Shown: piece by piece, positions 26,506 to 38,655 of the stretch
Numbering within the stretch: position 1 is the first letter of the stretch
Layout: each line of letters begins with the position of its first letter
Assembly (NCBI GenBank): GCA_902620465.1
Contig: CACNIF010000005.1
Location: forward strand, 1-64,000
Source of the DNA: an uncultured Pelagibacteraceae bacterium
Lineage (GTDB): Bacteria; Pseudomonadota; Alphaproteobacteria; Pelagibacterales; Pelagibacteraceae
Reading direction: 5' to 3'
Length of the DNA: 64,000 nt
Notes under the pieces: model-generated
What the model was told of the DNA's origin: nothing
The model's database searches: none
Seen by the model: the letters and a program-made list of their open reading frames with translations, nothing else
Position numbers and translations under genes: made by a program

Positions 26506-26718
26506 ATGCCTACAATTGGTTGGTTTGAAATTTTAATTGTAGTAGGTATCGCTATAATTGTCTTGGGTCCAAAAGATTTCCCAGTAATGCTTAAAAAAGT
26601 TGGTTCTTGGATTGGTACTGCCAAAAGGTATGTCAATAATATTCAAAATGAGGTCTCCAACATCGATATTGATGAAAATGAAATGAAAGAAAATAAAGAA
26701 GATAAGAAAAATGACTAA
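26506..26718 (+). CDS. tatB: Twin-arginine translocase subunit TatB
   Basis: This 70-residue protein has the TatB helix GWFEILIVVGIAIIVLGP with the conserved Glu at 8 and the GP hinge, followed by an amphipathic segment and a very short acidic tail. At about half the usual length (E. coli TatB has 171 residues) it lacks most of the C-terminal helices. Order between tatA and tatC supports TatB over a second TatA. It overlaps tatC by 8 bp. Confidence 0.88.
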   Translation: MPTIGWFEILIVVGIAIIVLGPKDFPVMLKKVGSWIGTAKRYVNNIQNEVSNIDIDENEMKENKEDKKND

Positions 26719-27487
26719 CGATGATAAAGACACAGGTTTTATTAGTCATTTGGCCGAATTAAGAAAAAGGTTAATACATAGTTTCATATTTCTAATTATT
26801 TTTTTTATAGGATGCTATTTTTTTGCTGAACATATATATGGTTTTTTAGTTGAACCGTATGCTAAAGCAGTCAAAGACGATGAGACAAATAGAAGATTGA
26901 TATTTACTGCTCTTCAAGAGACTTTTTTAACTTATCTTAAAGTTTCTTTTTTCACTGCTTTTTTTGTGACTTGTCCATACATTTTAATGCAAATATGGAA
27001 ATTTATTGCGCCAGGACTTTACAAGCATGAAAAAATTGCGATTCTACCTTATTTAGTTTTAACACCTGTATTATTTTTTTTAGGAGGATTACTTGTCTAT
27101 TATCTGATAATGCCTTTAGCGATTAAATTTTTTCTTTCATTTGAAAGCTCAGGTATTTCTACCAATTTACCAATCCAATTAGAGGCTAAAGTGAACGAGT
27201 ATCTATCTTTAGTTATGAAATTAATTTTTGCATTTGGAATAAGTTTTCAGCTTCCAGTTGTTTTAAGTTTGTTAGCAAGAGTGGGATTAGTTGACTCTGA
27301 TTTTTTAAAAAAAAGAAGAAAATATGTTGTAGTAATTATATTTGCAGCGGCCGCATTATTAACACCACCTGATCCAATAACCCAAATTGGATTAGCGATA
27401 CCTTTACTAATTTTATATGAATTATCAATTTTTTCAGTAAGGTTTATTGAAAATAAAAATTTAGAAAAATCTGATGCACAATCTTAA
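26711..27487 (+). CDS. tatC: Twin-arginine translocase subunit TatC
   Basis: This 258-residue six-helix membrane protein begins with the TatC hallmark [12 protein letters not shown] (about 8-19), where the Glu and Arg contact the twin-Arg signal. [11 protein letters not shown] and a later [14 protein letters not shown] are further family segments. It overlaps tatB by 8 bp and serS by 14 bp. A putative Tat-dependent lipoprotein (M48 peptidase) is encoded at 40491-41318. Confidence 0.96.
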   Translation: MTNDDKDTGFISHLAELRKRLIHSFIFLIIFFIGCYFFAEHIYGFLVEPYAKAVKDDETNRRLIFTALQETFLTYLKVSFFTAFFVTCPYILMQIWKFIAPGLYKHEKIAILPYLVLTPVLFFLGGLLVYYLIMPLAIKFFLSFESSGISTNLPIQLEAKVNEYLSLVMKLIFAFGISFQLPVVLSLLARVGLVDSDFLKKRRKYVVVIIFAAAALLTPPDPITQIGLAIPLLILYELSIFSVRFIENKNLEKSDAQS

Positions 27488-28733
27488 AGAGATTAGAAAA
27501 GATTTTAATAATTTTAAAAAGTCTTTAGAAAAAAGATCTATTGAAATAGATATTCCAAATTTAGAAAAATTAGATAAAAAAAATAGAGAGTTAATTCAAA
27601 AAAAAGAATCTTTAGAGCAAGAAAAAAAAGAAATATCCAAATCTAAGGATAAATCATTGTTTGAAAAATCAAAAAAATTATCTCAAGATATTGATGAGAT
27701 TACAGAAGAGCAAAAAAAAATTAAAATAGCACTAGATAGTATTTTATCAAATATTCCGAATATTCCACACAAGGATGTTCCGATTGGTAAAGATGAAAAT
27801 GACAATATTGAAGTCATAAAATCTGGAACAATCCCAAATTTTGATTTTAAAGTTAAAAGTCATTATGAATTAGGTGAAAATCTTGGCATGCTTGATTTTG
27901 AATTAGCAACAAAGACTACCGGATCAAGATTTGTTTTTGTGAGAGATAAACTAGCTTTATTGGAAAGAGCATTATCAAATTTTATGTTAAATACTCATGT
28001 AACTAAAAATGGTTATAGTGAAATATCACCGCCATTATTAGCTTCAGAAACCACTATGTATGGCACAGGACAATTACCTAAATTCGAAAATGATCAATTT
28101 GAAGTTAAAATCGAGGAGGGAAATGAAAGAAAATTTCTTATACCAACAGCTGAGGTCATTTTAACAAATATAGTTAAAGATAAAATTATAAATCAAAAAG
28201 ATTTACCAATGAGATTTGTTGCTTCAACTCCATGTTTTAGAAAAGAGGCAGGTAGTTATGGTAAGGATACGAAAGGGATGATAAGACAACATCAATTTTA
28301 TAAGGTTGAACTTGTTAGTATTGTAGAGCAAGAAAATTGTCTAGATGAACTTGAAAGAATGACTAATTGTGCGACTAATATTTTAGATCTACTTGAATTA
28401 CCTTATCGAAAAGTTATCCTTTGTAGCGGTGATATGGGATTTAGTGCAGAAAAAACTTACGATTTAGAAGTATGGCTACCATCGGAAAATAGATATCGTG
28501 AAATATCATCTTGTTCTTCTTGCTCAACGTTTCAAGCGAGCAGAATGAAAGCAAGATATAAAACTCAAAATAAAGATACAAAGTATGTTGGCACATTAAA
28601 TGGTAGTGGTCTAGCAATAGGTAGAACTTTGATCGCAATTTTAGAAAACTATCAAAAAAAAGATGGCTCTATTATAATCCCAAAAGTGTTGCGTCCTTAT
28701 ATGAATAATTTAGAAAAAATTTCAATTAAATAA
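27474..28733 (+). CDS. serS: Seryl-tRNA synthetase
   Basis: This 419-residue class II synthetase has an N-terminal coiled-coil arm (about 25-100, heavily Lys/Glu) that grips the long variable arm of tRNA-Ser, then motif 2 ([16 protein letters not shown]) and motif 3 ([16 protein letters not shown]). The start lies inside tatC (14-bp overlap). The matching tRNA-Ser (TGA) is at 44378-44467. Confidence 0.96.
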   Translation: MHNLKEIRKDFNNFKKSLEKRSIEIDIPNLEKLDKKNRELIQKKESLEQEKKEISKSKDKSLFEKSKKLSQDIDEITEEQKKIKIALDSILSNIPNIPHKDVPIGKDENDNIEVIKSGTIPNFDFKVKSHYELGENLGMLDFELATKTTGSRFVFVRDKLALLERALSNFMLNTHVTKNGYSEISPPLLASETTMYGTGQLPKFENDQFEVKIEEGNERKFLIPTAEVILTNIVKDKIINQKDLPMRFVASTPCFRKEAGSYGKDTKGMIRQHQFYKVELVSIVEQENCLDELERMTNCATNILDLLELPYRKVILCSGDMGFSAEKTYDLEVWLPSENRYREISSCSSCSTFQASRMKARYKTQNKDTKYVGTLNGSGLAIGRTLIAILENYQKKDGSIIIPKVLRPYMNNLEKISIK

Positions 28734-28787
28734 AGTTGTTTTAATTCATTAGATAGTATAAATATTCAAATTAAAATTAGGAGTTTT

Positions 28788-29075
28788 ATGGATAGTTCAG
28801 GATTTGGTCAGTTTATACCGTTAATATTAATTTTTGTAATATTTTATTTTTTCCTTATTAGACCTCAACAAAAAAAAGTAAAAGAACATAGGACTATGGT
28901 CGAAAATTTAAAAAAAGGAGATAAAGTTGTTACATCAGGTGGTATAACTGGGATTATCACAAGGGTTGTAGATAATGACAAAGTTGAGGTTGAAATTGCA
29001 GAAAATGTAACTGTTGAAGTCATTAGAGGCACAGGAATTCAAAGCTTAATGAATTCTCAAGAACCAAAGAAATAG
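28788..29075 (+). CDS. yajC: Preprotein translocase subunit YajC
   Basis: This 95-residue protein has one membrane helix (about 8-22) ending in FLIRPQQKKVKEH, the YajC signature, and then KKGDKVVTSGGITGII. An AGGAG ribosome site precedes the ATG. It associates with SecDF at the Sec channel, and the yajC-secD-secF order is canonical. Confidence 0.95.
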   Translation: MDSSGFGQFIPLILIFVIFYFFLIRPQQKKVKEHRTMVENLKKGDKVVTSGGITGIITRVVDNDKVEVEIAENVTVEVIRGTGIQSLMNSQEPKK

Positions 29076-29089
29076 TCTAATTTAATAGT

Positions 29090-30643
29090 GTGTTATATTT
29101 TTCTAAATTAAAGATAATTTTCATCCTAATTATATCTTTATTTTTAATTTTTATAGCATCATCGAATTTATTTAAATTTGATAACAATTTTCTTAAAAGG
29201 AATATAAATCTTGGTTTAGATCTTCAAGGTGGATCTTATCTTTTATTAGAAATTGATAATAAACCTGTTATTGAACAAAAACTTCAAAATTTGACAATCA
29301 TTTTACGAGATTATTTTAAAGGAAAAAATATAAAGTTAGTAAATTTTATACTTCAAAATGAAAAAATTCTATTTAAAGTTAATGACAAAGATAAACAAAA
29401 AGTCTTAGATATATTTAATGATAAAGAAAGTGAAATAAATCCTTATTACGAAAGATTTAAATCACACCAACTAGAAATAACCGAAGAGAATGATTTTTTA
29501 AGTGTATTTTTTTCTAAGCAAGGTTTAGTTAAGCTCAAAACATCTTCACAGGAACAGGCTCTTGAAATAGTAAGAAGGAGAATAGATGAAGTTGGAACAA
29601 ATGAACCTAATATTCTCAAAAGAGGAAATGACAGAATATTAGTAGAACTTCCTGGCCTTGATGATCCTATGAGAATAAAAACTTTATTAGGAAAAACTGC
29701 TAATCTTACATTTAGATTTGTTTCTAATAACAATGAAGATTCATTTGGTAATGAAAAATTAAATTATGAAGATGAAGAAGGGTCAGAATTTGTTAGCAAA
29801 AGAATAATACTTAGTGGAGATAATTTACTTGATGCTCAACCAAGGATGGATAGTGAAACAAATGAAACAGTTGTAACATTTAGTTTAGATAGAGTAGGGG
29901 CAAAAAGATTTGGTAAAGCAACCTCAAAAGGGATCGGTAGACAATTAGCTATAATTCTTGATGGAAAGATTATTAGTGCTCCAGTTATTCAAGATACAAT
30001 AGCTGGTGGTTCTGGACAAATTACTGGAGGCTTTACATTTCAGTCAGCAACCGATTTAGCTCTTTTGTTAAGATCAGGGGCATTACCGGCACCGTTAAAT
30101 ATAATTGAAGAAAGAACAGTTGGACCCAGTCTAGGTCAAGATTCGATCGATGCTGGTATAATAGCTTTAGTTATAGGTTTCGTTTTAGTTATAGTTTTTA
30201 TAATTGTTAAATATAAAATTTTTGGAATAATTACAAATACGGCTTTGATAATTAATTTACTTCTTTTAGTGGGTGTTCTCACATTATTTGAGGCAACCTT
30301 AACATTACCAGGTATAGCAGGGATAATTTTAACCGTTGGTATGGCTGTAGATGCAAATGTGTTAATTTTTGAGCGTATAAGAGAAGAACTTAAAAACGAG
30401 AAAAATAGATTGATTGCTTTCGATAGTGGTTACTCAAAATCAAAAACTGCAATTCTTGATGCAAATATAACAACTTTATTAGCAGCAATCATATTATTTT
30501 TTATGGGCTCAGGTCCTATTAAAGGTTTTTCAATAACTTTAGGTGTCGGGATTTTTACAACTCTATTTTCTGTTTATTTCATCGCAAGGCTTTTGACTGT
30601 CTTGTATATTTCAAAAAATAAAAACAAAGAAATCGTTATATAA
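29090..30643 (+). CDS. secD: Protein-export membrane protein SecD
   Basis: This 517-residue member of the RND-type SecDF complex has a first membrane helix near 8-25, NLGLDLQGGSYLLLEID, a large periplasmic P1 domain, and then five membrane helices with GIAGIILTVGMAVDANVLIFERIRE-type sequence containing the Asp of the proton path. The start is GTG with no clear ribosome site, 14 bp after yajC. secF follows without a gap. Confidence 0.95.
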   Translation: MLYFSKLKIIFILIISLFLIFIASSNLFKFDNNFLKRNINLGLDLQGGSYLLLEIDNKPVIEQKLQNLTIILRDYFKGKNIKLVNFILQNEKILFKVNDKDKQKVLDIFNDKESEINPYYERFKSHQLEITEENDFLSVFFSKQGLVKLKTSSQEQALEIVRRRIDEVGTNEPNILKRGNDRILVELPGLDDPMRIKTLLGKTANLTFRFVSNNNEDSFGNEKLNYEDEEGSEFVSKRIILSGDNLLDAQPRMDSETNETVVTFSLDRVGAKRFGKATSKGIGRQLAIILDGKIISAPVIQDTIAGGSGQITGGFTFQSATDLALLLRSGALPAPLNIIEERTVGPSLGQDSIDAGIIALVIGFVLVIVFIIVKYKIFGIITNTALIINLLLLVGVLTLFEATLTLPGIAGIILTVGMAVDANVLIFERIREELKNEKNRLIAFDSGYSKSKTAILDANITTLLAAIILFFMGSGPIKGFSITLGVGIFTTLFSVYFIARLLTVLYISKNKNKEIVI

Positions 30644-31534
30644 ATGATAGCTTTCAATAAATACTATAACCAATTTAATATATTATCTATATCATTAGTT
30701 GCTATTTCTTTATTATTTTTAATATTTAAGGGATTAAATTTTGGAATTGATTTTAAAGGAGGTATTTTAATTGAACTTAGGTCTACAGACTCAAAAGTTA
30801 ACGTATCATCTTTAAGAGATAGATTTAATCAAATGGATTTAGGAGATGTTTCAGTTAAAAAATTTGGTAATGAAACTGATTATTTAATTAAGTTTGAAAA
30901 TAAAGATAATAAAAAGAATATTATTGAAGACATTAAAAAAAATTTAGATAAATCATTTGGAAACAATATAGATTTTAGAAGAGTTGAGAATGTTGGCCCT
31001 AAAGTAAGTGCTGAATTATTAAAGTCAGGTGTAATTGCTATTTCAGTAGCATTAGCTCTTATGCTAATTTATATTTGGATAAGATTTGAATGGCAATTTA
31101 GTCTTGGTGCAATTTGTGCATTATTTCATGATGTAATTGTTACGCTTGGTCTGTTTTCGTTACTAGGTTTGGAAATCAATTTATCAATAATAGCTGCTGT
31201 TTTAACAATAGTTGGCTATTCAATGAATGATACAGTAGTTATTTTTGACCGTGTTCGTGAAAATTTAAGAAAATATGCTGATATTAAAATATTTGAATTA
31301 ACTAATATCTCAATTAATGAAACTTTATCAAGAACCTTAATCACATCAATAACGACACTTTTAGCATTAGTTTCAATTTTTATTTTTGGTGGAGAAATTT
31401 TAAAAGGTTTTTCATTGGCGATGATTTTCGGTGTTATTTTTGGAACTTATTCTTCAATTTATATAGCGAACACAATTCTTGTAAGATTAAATGTTTCCCA
31501 AAAAACTATTCTAAAAGATGAGGAAAAAAATTAA
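30644..31534 (+). CDS. secF: Protein-export membrane protein SecF
   Basis: This 296-residue protein has a first helix, then GIDFKGGILIELR and a small periplasmic domain, and five membrane helices with TIVGYSMNDTVVIFDRVREN, the SecF hallmark. It completes the complex that pulls secreted proteins through SecYEG using the proton gradient. The ATG follows the secD stop directly. Its TAA stop lies in a TTAA that also supplies the stop of the convergent gene. Confidence 0.95.
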   Translation: MIAFNKYYNQFNILSISLVAISLLFLIFKGLNFGIDFKGGILIELRSTDSKVNVSSLRDRFNQMDLGDVSVKKFGNETDYLIKFENKDNKKNIIEDIKKNLDKSFGNNIDFRRVENVGPKVSAELLKSGVIAISVALALMLIYIWIRFEWQFSLGAICALFHDVIVTLGLFSLLGLEINLSIIAAVLTIVGYSMNDTVVIFDRVRENLRKYADIKIFELTNISINETLSRTLITSITTLLALVSIFIFGGEILKGFSLAMIFGVIFGTYSSIYIANTILVRLNVSQKTILKDEEKN

Positions 31535-32133
31535 TATAAATTTTGAGCTATGACCATCGTTAGCAACATTGGTATAGACAATAAAGTGTTTGTTCTTGAG
31601 AATAACATTGCAATCTTAGCTGATTTAGCCTTTAACTCTGGATCTGCATCAACAATACCCAAAGCTCTTTTTTGATTGGGCCAGATAACAAACCAAACAT
31701 TAAATGCCATTATTAAACCAAGCCACATACCAATACCTATAGCTGTATGTTTTGGAACACCTGATCCAATACTTAAGGTCATGGCATCATGTAAGTACCC
31801 ATTAAGTCCTGCTAGGATTAATCCAGAGATTACAGTAAATGCAGCAGCCCATCTAAAGTAAAATAATGCTGCGGGAGCAATAACTTTTCCAATAGCTGGC
31901 TTCTGTTCATCGGGTATTTTTCCCATATTTGGAATTTGAACAAAGTTAAAGTACCATAATAAACCAATCCACATAATCCCAACTAAAACATGAGTATATC
32001 GAGCTACCCAACTCCAAAAAAGAGCATCAAAACTAAATCCTCCATTTTGATAAAATAAACCAAGAAACAAAATTATAGCTATGGCAATTGATGTATGAAC
32101 TGTCTTAGATAATGATGATAGTAAATTAATCAC
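31531..32133 (-). CDS. Membrane protein related to the urate hydroxylase PuuD membrane domain
   Basis: This 200-residue protein has five or six membrane segments and several conserved His, Arg and Trp residues: ARYTHVLVGIMWIGLLWYFNF (split at about 43-63), YFRWAAAFT and MAFNVWFVIWPNQKRALG. This resembles the N-terminal membrane domain of PuuD-type urate oxidases, but the C-terminal cytochrome c domain of PuuD is missing. Stand-alone versions are common in marine alphaproteobacteria and their function is not established. It is convergent with secF, sharing TTAA as both stops. Confidence 0.7.
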   Translation of the reverse strand: MINLLSSLSKTVHTSIAIAIILFLGLFYQNGGFSFDALFWSWVARYTHVLVGIMWIGLLWYFNFVQIPNMGKIPDEQKPAIGKVIAPAALFYFRWAAAFTVISGLILAGLNGYLHDAMTLSIGSGVPKHTAIGIGMWLGLIMAFNVWFVIWPNQKRALGIVDADPELKAKSAKIAMLFSRTNTLLSIPMLLTMVIAQNLY

Positions 32134-32180
32134 AATAAACTATTTATATCAAATTCAACTGAAATTTACTAATATTTTTT

Positions 32181-35036
32181 CTAGTTCAAAAGAGGCTTTA
32201 AAAATTTTCCTGTATAACTACTGTCTACTTTACAAATTTCCTCAGGTTTTCCTTCTGCGATGATTTTACCTCCTTTTACTCCACCCTCTGGACCCATATC
32301 AACAATATAATCAGCTGTTTTTATTACATCAAGATTATGTTCGATTACAACGACAGTATTCCCAAGAGCAACAAATGTATGGAGAATTTCTAACAATTTT
32401 TTTATATCGTGTTGGTGTAAGCCAGTAGTAGGTTCATCGAGTATATACATTGTACGTCCAGTAGATCTTTTTGATAATTCTTTTGCGAGCTTTATTCTTT
32501 GCGCTTCTCCGCCTGAGAGTGTAGTAGCTTGCTGACCAATTTTTATATAACCTAATCCAACTTTTTTTAGAGTAAGTAATTTGGTCTTTATATTTGTTAT
32601 ATTTTCAAAATATTCACATCCTTCATCAACTGTCATATTTAAAACATCCGCAATACTTTTATCTTTAAATTTTATTTCTAGAGTCTCACGATTATATCTT
32701 GTACCTTTACATTCATCACATTGAATATATACATCAGGGAGAAAGTGCATTTCATATGTAATAACTCCGTCACCTTCACAAGCTTCACATCTTCCGCCCT
32801 TAACATTAAAAGAAAATCTACCAGGTTTATAACCTCGTGATTTAGATTCAGGTAATGATGTAAACCAGTCTCTTATTGGTCCAAAAGCACCAGTGTATGT
32901 TGCTGGATTTGATCTTGGAGTACGACCAATAGGTGATTGATCAATATCAATAACTTTATCTATTAATTCAGTTCCTTTAAAATTTTTAAATGGTTTGGGA
33001 ATTTTTCTAGATTTATTATTATTTAAAGTTAGGTTCAGGGCATTATAAAGCGTTTGTAAAACTAATGTAGACTTTCCACTTCCAGATACTCCAGTTACAC
33101 ATGTTAAACTTCCTAAGGGTATCTTTAAATTTACGTTATCTAAATTATTTCCTGTAGCACCAGTAATTTCTAAAAATCTTCCATTCTTAGCTAATCTTCT
33201 TTTTGGTGGAACTATGATTTTGAGTTTATTTGATAAATATTTTCCAGTAATACTGTCTTTGTTCTGACCTATTTCTTTAAAAGTTCCTTGCGCTACAACT
33301 TGGCCACCATTATTACCGGCTTCTGGACCTAGATCAATTATATGATCAGCATTTTCCATTGTCTCTGTATCATGTTCAACAACAATAACAGTATTTCCTA
33401 AATCTCTTAATCGTTTTAAAGCATTAATTAATTTTACATTATCTTTTTGATGAAGACCTATAGATGGTTCATCTAAAACGTAGAGAACACCTGTTAAACC
33501 CGATCCTATTTGTGATGCAAGCCTTATCCTCTGTGACTCACCACCCGACAATGTTCCTGACTCTCTTGATAGTGTCAAATAATCAAGACCAACGTTTAAC
33601 AAAAAATCTAATCTTTCATTTATTTCTTTTAAAATATGTTCAGCAATTTTAAATTGTTTTTTATTTAGGTTTGTCTGAAGTTCCTTAAACCATTTCGAGG
33701 CCTCTAAAATTGATTTTTCAGTTACTTCACTGATATGTAAACCATCTATTTTTACACACAAAGCCTCATCTTTAAGTCTATGACCATTACATCTTTCACA
33801 TTTAGTATCTGATTGATACTGAGATATCTCCTCTCTTTTCCAATCACTATCAGTTTCTAGATACCTTCGCTCAAGATTGTTTATGACACCTTCAAATGTC
33901 TTTTTATGTGAATATTTTTCATATCCATCATCGTAAGTAAATTTTATTTCTTCATCATCAGAACCATAAAGTATTATATCTTTTATTTTTTTTGGTAATT
34001 TATTCCATCTTTCATTAAGAGAGAAATCGTAGTGTTTTGCCAGGGAAGATAGTGTTTGGGCATAATATAAAGTAGTGGTTTTAGCCCATGGTTCGATAGC
34101 ACCATCAATAATAGATTTTTTTTCATTCGGTATAACTAAGTTAGGGTCGACATTAAGTTTTATTCCTATACCCTCACATTCCTCACAGGCACCAAACGGA
34201 CTATTGAAAGAAAATAATCTTGGTTCAATTTCCTCAATTGTAAAACCACTTTCAGGACAAGCAAATTTAGTTGAAAATATTAATTTCTCTAATTTTCTAA
34301 ACTTTTTGGGTAAGGTTTCATTTTCATACTCAACAAAAACTAAACCATTTGCTAAATTTATTGATGTTTCAATTCCCTCTGCTAACCGATTACCTAAAGA
34401 TGAATTTAATATAATCCTATCAACTAAGACATATATATCGTGTTTTATCTTTTTATTAAGTTCAGGAACATTATCTATATCATAAAGTTTATCATCTATT
34501 TTAATTTTTCTAAATCCACGCTTTTTAAAGCCCAATATTTCTTTTTTGTATTCCCCTTTACGTCCTCTTACTACCGGAGCAAATAAATAAATCGTTGACT
34601 TCTTCGGTAATTCTTTAATTTTATCTACAATTTGAGTAATTGTTTGAGATACTATTGGTTTACCGGTGAAAGGTGAATACGGAATTCCTGCTCTTGCATA
34701 GAGAACTCTCATATAATCATAAATTTCAGTAACTGTTGCGACAGTAGATCTAGGATTTTTTGAAGTATTCTTTTGCTCAATAGAAATAGCAGGGCTCAAA
34801 CCTTCAATTAAATCAACATTAGGTTTTTTCATTTTGTCTAAGAACTGACGTGCATAAGCTGATAAACTTTCAACGTACCTTCTTTGACCTTCTGCATAAA
34901 CGGTATCGAACGCTAGCGAAGATTTTCCAGAGCCAGATAGGCCTGTTATAACCACAAATTTGTCTTTAGGAATTTCTAATGAAATATTTTTTAGATTGTG
35001 CTCTTTAGCCCCCTTAATAAGTATCTTTTTCATCAT
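32181..35036 (-). CDS. uvrA: Excinuclease ABC subunit A
   Basis: This 951-residue double ABC ATPase has Walker A motifs [13 protein letters not shown] (near 32) and [12 protein letters not shown] (near 640), and two signature motifs, [11 protein letters not shown] and [11 protein letters not shown]. Zinc modules include [19 protein letters not shown]. The first zinc module reads CPESGF, with Ser for the second Cys, as in many alphaproteobacteria. It finds bulky DNA damage for UvrBC. The start is either of two adjacent ATGs. It is divergent from ssb across 90 bp in which I see no GTTC-type SOS box. Confidence 0.97.
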   Translation of the reverse strand: MMKKILIKGAKEHNLKNISLEIPKDKFVVITGLSGSGKSSLAFDTVYAEGQRRYVESLSAYARQFLDKMKKPNVDLIEGLSPAISIEQKNTSKNPRSTVATVTEIYDYMRVLYARAGIPYSPFTGKPIVSQTITQIVDKIKELPKKSTIYLFAPVVRGRKGEYKKEILGFKKRGFRKIKIDDKLYDIDNVPELNKKIKHDIYVLVDRIILNSSLGNRLAEGIETSINLANGLVFVEYENETLPKKFRKLEKLIFSTKFACPESGFTIEEIEPRLFSFNSPFGACEECEGIGIKLNVDPNLVIPNEKKSIIDGAIEPWAKTTTLYYAQTLSSLAKHYDFSLNERWNKLPKKIKDIILYGSDDEEIKFTYDDGYEKYSHKKTFEGVINNLERRYLETDSDWKREEISQYQSDTKCERCNGHRLKDEALCVKIDGLHISEVTEKSILEASKWFKELQTNLNKKQFKIAEHILKEINERLDFLLNVGLDYLTLSRESGTLSGGESQRIRLASQIGSGLTGVLYVLDEPSIGLHQKDNVKLINALKRLRDLGNTVIVVEHDTETMENADHIIDLGPEAGNNGGQVVAQGTFKEIGQNKDSITGKYLSNKLKIIVPPKRRLAKNGRFLEITGATGNNLDNVNLKIPLGSLTCVTGVSGSGKSTLVLQTLYNALNLTLNNNKSRKIPKPFKNFKGTELIDKVIDIDQSPIGRTPRSNPATYTGAFGPIRDWFTSLPESKSRGYKPGRFSFNVKGGRCEACEGDGVITYEMHFLPDVYIQCDECKGTRYNRETLEIKFKDKSIADVLNMTVDEGCEYFENITNIKTKLLTLKKVGLGYIKIGQQATTLSGGEAQRIKLAKELSKRSTGRTMYILDEPTTGLHQHDIKKLLEILHTFVALGNTVVVIEHNLDVIKTADYIVDMGPEGGVKGGKIIAEGKPEEICKVDSSYTGKFLKPLLN

Positions 35037-35126
35037 AATTCTTATTGCTTTGACTTAATAAAATTAATATTCAGAGTAAATTGTGATATAAATCTAATTA
35101 ATTAATAATACAAATATTAAAATATT

Positions 35127-35579
35127 ATGGCTGGAAGTTTAAATAAAGTACTTTTAATTGGTCGTTTGGGCGCAGATCCTGAAATTAAGCAAATGGTAAA
35201 TGGAAAAAATGTTGCAAGACTTAGTCTTGCTACAAGTCAATCCTGGAAAGATAAAAATTCTGGAGAAAAAAAAGAAAAAACTGAATGGCACCGTGTAGTT
35301 GTATTTAATGAGGGTCTTGTAAATGTTGTTCAACAATATCTTAAAAAGGGAGCTCAAATATATGTTGAGGGACAACTATCTACAAGAAAATGGAAAGACG
35401 AACAATCAGGCCAAGATAAATTTTCTACTGAGATAATTATTCAAGGATATAATTCCTCACTTACAATGTTGGGTGGAGGTAATTCGGGTGGCAGTATTGC
35501 AAATGATAATAAATCATTAAATAATAATGATGATATGTCTCAGATTTCTAACGAAATGGATGACGAAATTCCATTTTAG
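35127..35579 (+). CDS. ssb: Single-stranded DNA-binding protein
   Basis: This 150-residue SSB has an OB fold (about 3-110) starting [19 protein letters not shown], with [10 protein letters not shown] and [13 protein letters not shown], a short Gly/Asn linker, and the acidic tail DDEIPF that recruits partner proteins. gyrA begins 5 bp downstream. Confidence 0.97.
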   Translation: MAGSLNKVLLIGRLGADPEIKQMVNGKNVARLSLATSQSWKDKNSGEKKEKTEWHRVVVFNEGLVNVVQQYLKKGAQIYVEGQLSTRKWKDEQSGQDKFSTEIIIQGYNSSLTMLGGGNSGGSIANDNKSLNNNDDMSQISNEMDDEIPF

Positions 35580-35584
35580 CAATT

Positions 35585-38161
35585 ATGCAAAATTCTGAAA
35601 ATCAAAACGATAAGAATATTAAGTTGATATCCATGCATGACGAGATGAGCTCGTCATATCTATCTTATGCAATGAGCGTTATCGTCAGCCGTGCTCTACC
35701 TGATATCAGAGATGGATTAAAACCTGTTCATAGAAGAATTTTATATGCAATGTACAAAGGAGGTTATGACTGGTCAAAACAATTTAGAAAATCAGCTAGA
35801 ATAGTCGGTGATGTAATTGGTAAATATCACCCACATGGAGATCAATCTGTATATGACGCATTAGTTCGGATGGTTCAAGATTTTTCAATGAGTTTACCTC
35901 TGGTTGAAGGGCAAGGAAATTTTGGTTCTATAGACGGAGATCCAGCAGCGGCAATGAGATATACTGAGACAAGACTCTCAAAAGTATCTCAGTTTCTTAT
36001 AGATGATATTGAAAAGAACACTATTGATTTTAAAAGCAATTATGATGAAACGGAAAAAGAACCAAGCGTTCTTCCTGCTCAATATCCAAATCTTTTAGTT
36101 AATGGTGCCGGCGGTATAGCAGTTGGAATGGCAACAAGTATTCCACCTCATAATTTGGGAGAAATAATAGATGGAACTTTAGCATTAATTGAAAATAAGG
36201 ACATTACTGTTAAGCAATTAATGAAATTTATACCTGGTCCTGATTTTCCAACGGGCGGAGTAATCATAGGAAAAGATATGATTAAAGAGGGTTACACTAA
36301 AGGAAGAGGGTCTTTTAAAGTCCGTGGTCAAATTTCTATTGAACAAGTGAAGAATGGTAGGGAGAGATTAGTAATAACTTCTATTCCGTATCAAGTTAAT
36401 AAGTCGGTTTTAAATGAGAGAATAGCTCAATTGGTAAGAGAAAAAAAAATAGAAGGCATAAGAGATATAAGAGATGAGTCCAACAGGGAAGGGATAAGAG
36501 TATCTATAGATTTAAGAACTGGTGTTGAACCGGAGACAGTCAAAAGACAATTATATAAAAATACTCAAATAGAAAGCTCTTTTGGTTTTAATACTTTAGC
36601 AATAGTTGAGGGAAAACCTATTACATGTAATTTAAAAGATTTTTTATCCCATTTTTTAAATTTTAGAGAAAGTGTAGTAATCAAAAAAACAAAATTTGAT
36701 TTGAATAAAGCTGAAGAAAGAGCACATATATTGATTGGTTTATCTGTTTCAGTTGAAAATTTAGATAAAGTTATAAAAATTATAAGATCATCAAAAAATC
36801 CTGAAGAAGCAAAAAGCTCACTTCTTAAAATTAAATGGAAAATAAATAAATCATTAAGGATGATAAATTTAATTGAAAACAAAACTTCTAAAGGAATGTA
36901 TTCTTTATCTGAAATTCAAGTTAATTCAATTTTAGAATTAAGATTACAAAAACTAACTGCACTGGGTATCAATGAAATAGAAATTGAAATAAAAAAACTT
37001 TCTGAATTGATAAAAAAATATAAAAAAATTATTTCTTCAAAAAAAGAATTGTTAAATGTAATTAGCAATGAGTTAAATGATATAAAAGAAAAATTTTCGG
37101 TTAAAAGAAGAACAGATATTATTGATGCTGTTTTAAATTATGATATTGAGGAAACTATTCAAAAAGAGTCTGTAATAATTACTGTTACTCTTCAAGGCTA
37201 TATTAAAAGAGGATCTTTAAATAATATAAAACAACAAAAAAGAGGAGGAAAAGGAAAAACTGGTATTACAACGAGAAATGAGGACTCTGTTGTCCAAACA
37301 CTATCAGTTAACACCCATACATCTGTTTTGTTTTTTTCAACCGAAGGTCTTGTTTACAGAATTAAAGCTTGGAAAATACCGGTTGGATCTTCATCCTCTA
37401 AAGGAAAATCTTTATTCAACATTTTACCTCTCAAAAGTCATCAATCTATAAGCTCTATAATGCCATTTCCTGAGGATTCTGAGTTAAAGAATTACCAGAT
37501 AGTATTTGCCACGGCTAATGGAAAGATAAGAAAAAATAGTTTAGAGGATTTTTCTTCAATAAATACGGCAGGTAAAATTGCGATGAAATTGGACAACAAT
37601 GATAAAATTGTTGGAGTAAAGATTTGTAAAGAAGATCAAGACATAATACTAAGCACCAAATTTGGAAAGTGCATTAGATTTGAATCAAAAAAATTGAGAG
37701 TTTTTAAAGGTAGATCTTCAAAGGGGATTAAGGGTATTGTTTTATCACCAAATGATCAAATTGTATCATTATCTATCATTGATAACGACAAATATAGTAA
37801 AAATGGAAAAAAGAGCAAAGATGAAAAATCTGAAATTAAAGCAAAAGAAAAATTTATTTTATCAATTACACAAAATGGGTTTGGAAAAAAAACATTGCAT
37901 ACTGATTACAGAGTTACGAATAGAGGTGGTAAGGGTATAATAGGAATTGTTAATTCACCAAGAAATGGTGATATTTCATCATCTTTTCCTGTATTTGAAG
38001 GAGATGAAATTCTTATATCAACAAACAAAGGTAGAGTTATAAGAGTAGCTGTGAAAGAAATTAGAACCGCTGGAAGAAATACACAAGGTGTAAAAATAAT
38101 TAAATTATCAGGTGAGGAAAAAGTAGTTTCAGCAAATAAAATTGATGATAATTTAATTTAA
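35585..38161 (+). CDS. gyrA: DNA gyrase subunit A
   Basis: This 858-residue type IIA topoisomerase subunit has the quinolone-resistance region [18 protein letters not shown] with Gln after Asp, where E. coli has Ser83-Ala84 nearby, and the catalytic Tyr in [11 protein letters not shown] (about 125). The C-terminal beta-pinwheel has the GyrA box QQKRGGKG (about 550), which separates gyrase from topoisomerase IV. A Lys-rich insert lies about 738-758. Its stop overlaps the coaD ATG by one base. Confidence 0.96.
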   Translation: MQNSENQNDKNIKLISMHDEMSSSYLSYAMSVIVSRALPDIRDGLKPVHRRILYAMYKGGYDWSKQFRKSARIVGDVIGKYHPHGDQSVYDALVRMVQDFSMSLPLVEGQGNFGSIDGDPAAAMRYTETRLSKVSQFLIDDIEKNTIDFKSNYDETEKEPSVLPAQYPNLLVNGAGGIAVGMATSIPPHNLGEIIDGTLALIENKDITVKQLMKFIPGPDFPTGGVIIGKDMIKEGYTKGRGSFKVRGQISIEQVKNGRERLVITSIPYQVNKSVLNERIAQLVREKKIEGIRDIRDESNREGIRVSIDLRTGVEPETVKRQLYKNTQIESSFGFNTLAIVEGKPITCNLKDFLSHFLNFRESVVIKKTKFDLNKAEERAHILIGLSVSVENLDKVIKIIRSSKNPEEAKSSLLKIKWKINKSLRMINLIENKTSKGMYSLSEIQVNSILELRLQKLTALGINEIEIEIKKLSELIKKYKKIISSKKELLNVISNELNDIKEKFSVKRRTDIIDAVLNYDIEETIQKESVIITVTLQGYIKRGSLNNIKQQKRGGKGKTGITTRNEDSVVQTLSVNTHTSVLFFSTEGLVYRIKAWKIPVGSSSSKGKSLFNILPLKSHQSISSIMPFPEDSELKNYQIVFATANGKIRKNSLEDFSSINTAGKIAMKLDNNDKIVGVKICKEDQDIILSTKFGKCIRFESKKLRVFKGRSSKGIKGIVLSPNDQIVSLSIIDNDKYSKNGKKSKDEKSEIKAKEKFILSITQNGFGKKTLHTDYRVTNRGGKGIIGIVNSPRNGDISSSFPVFEGDEILISTNKGRVIRVAVKEIRTAGRNTQGVKIIKLSGEEKVVSANKIDDNLI

Positions 38162-38655
38162 TGACTAAAATTTCAATTTATCCAGGAACCTTTGATCCGA
38201 TTACTTATGGTCATATAGACGTTATAAAGAAAGGATTAAAACTTTTTAATAAAATAATAGTTGCTGTTTCTGATGTTGATAATAAAGATTATTTATTTGA
38301 TATTAATGAAAGAATAGAGATTGTTAAAAAAGCACTTTTTTTTGATTTAAAACTTAATAAAAATAAAATTAATGTAATCCCTTTTAATACTCTAACAACG
38401 GATTTATGTAAAAAAAATAAAGCCAGCATTATACTAAGAGGGCTTAGAGCAGCCTCAGATTTTGAATATGAATTCCAACTTGCTGGAATGAATAGAAAAC
38501 TTAATAATAGTATAGAAACTGTTTTTTTAATGTCCGATGTTGAAAATCAAATTATTTCGTCAAAATTTGTTAAAGAAATTGTAAAATTAAAAGGTAATAT
38601 AAAAAAATTTACAACAAAAAGTACTATAAAAGCTTTAGAAAAAAAATATGTTTAA
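38161..38655 (+). CDS. coaD: Phosphopantetheine adenylyltransferase
   Basis: This 164-residue nucleotidyltransferase has YPGTFDPITYGHIDVI (the TxGH motif, about 6-20), LRGLRAASDFEYEFQLA (about 91) and the C-terminal ISSKFVKEI. It makes dephospho-CoA, the penultimate step in CoA synthesis. It overlaps gyrA by one base and the cyclophilin gene by 8. Confidence 0.96.
   Translation: MTKISIYPGTFDPITYGHIDVIKKGLKLFNKIIVAVSDVDNKDYLFDINERIEIVKKALFFDLKLNKNKINVIPFNTLTTDLCKKNKASIILRGLRAASDFEYEFQLAGMNRKLNNSIETVFLMSDVENQIISSKFVKEIVKLKGNIKKFTTKSTIKALEKKYV

Noticed and set aside
35037..35126. SOS (LexA) box between uvrA and ssb
   Set aside because: No GTTC-N7-GTTC or CTGT-N8-ACAG pattern was found in the 90-bp spacer.
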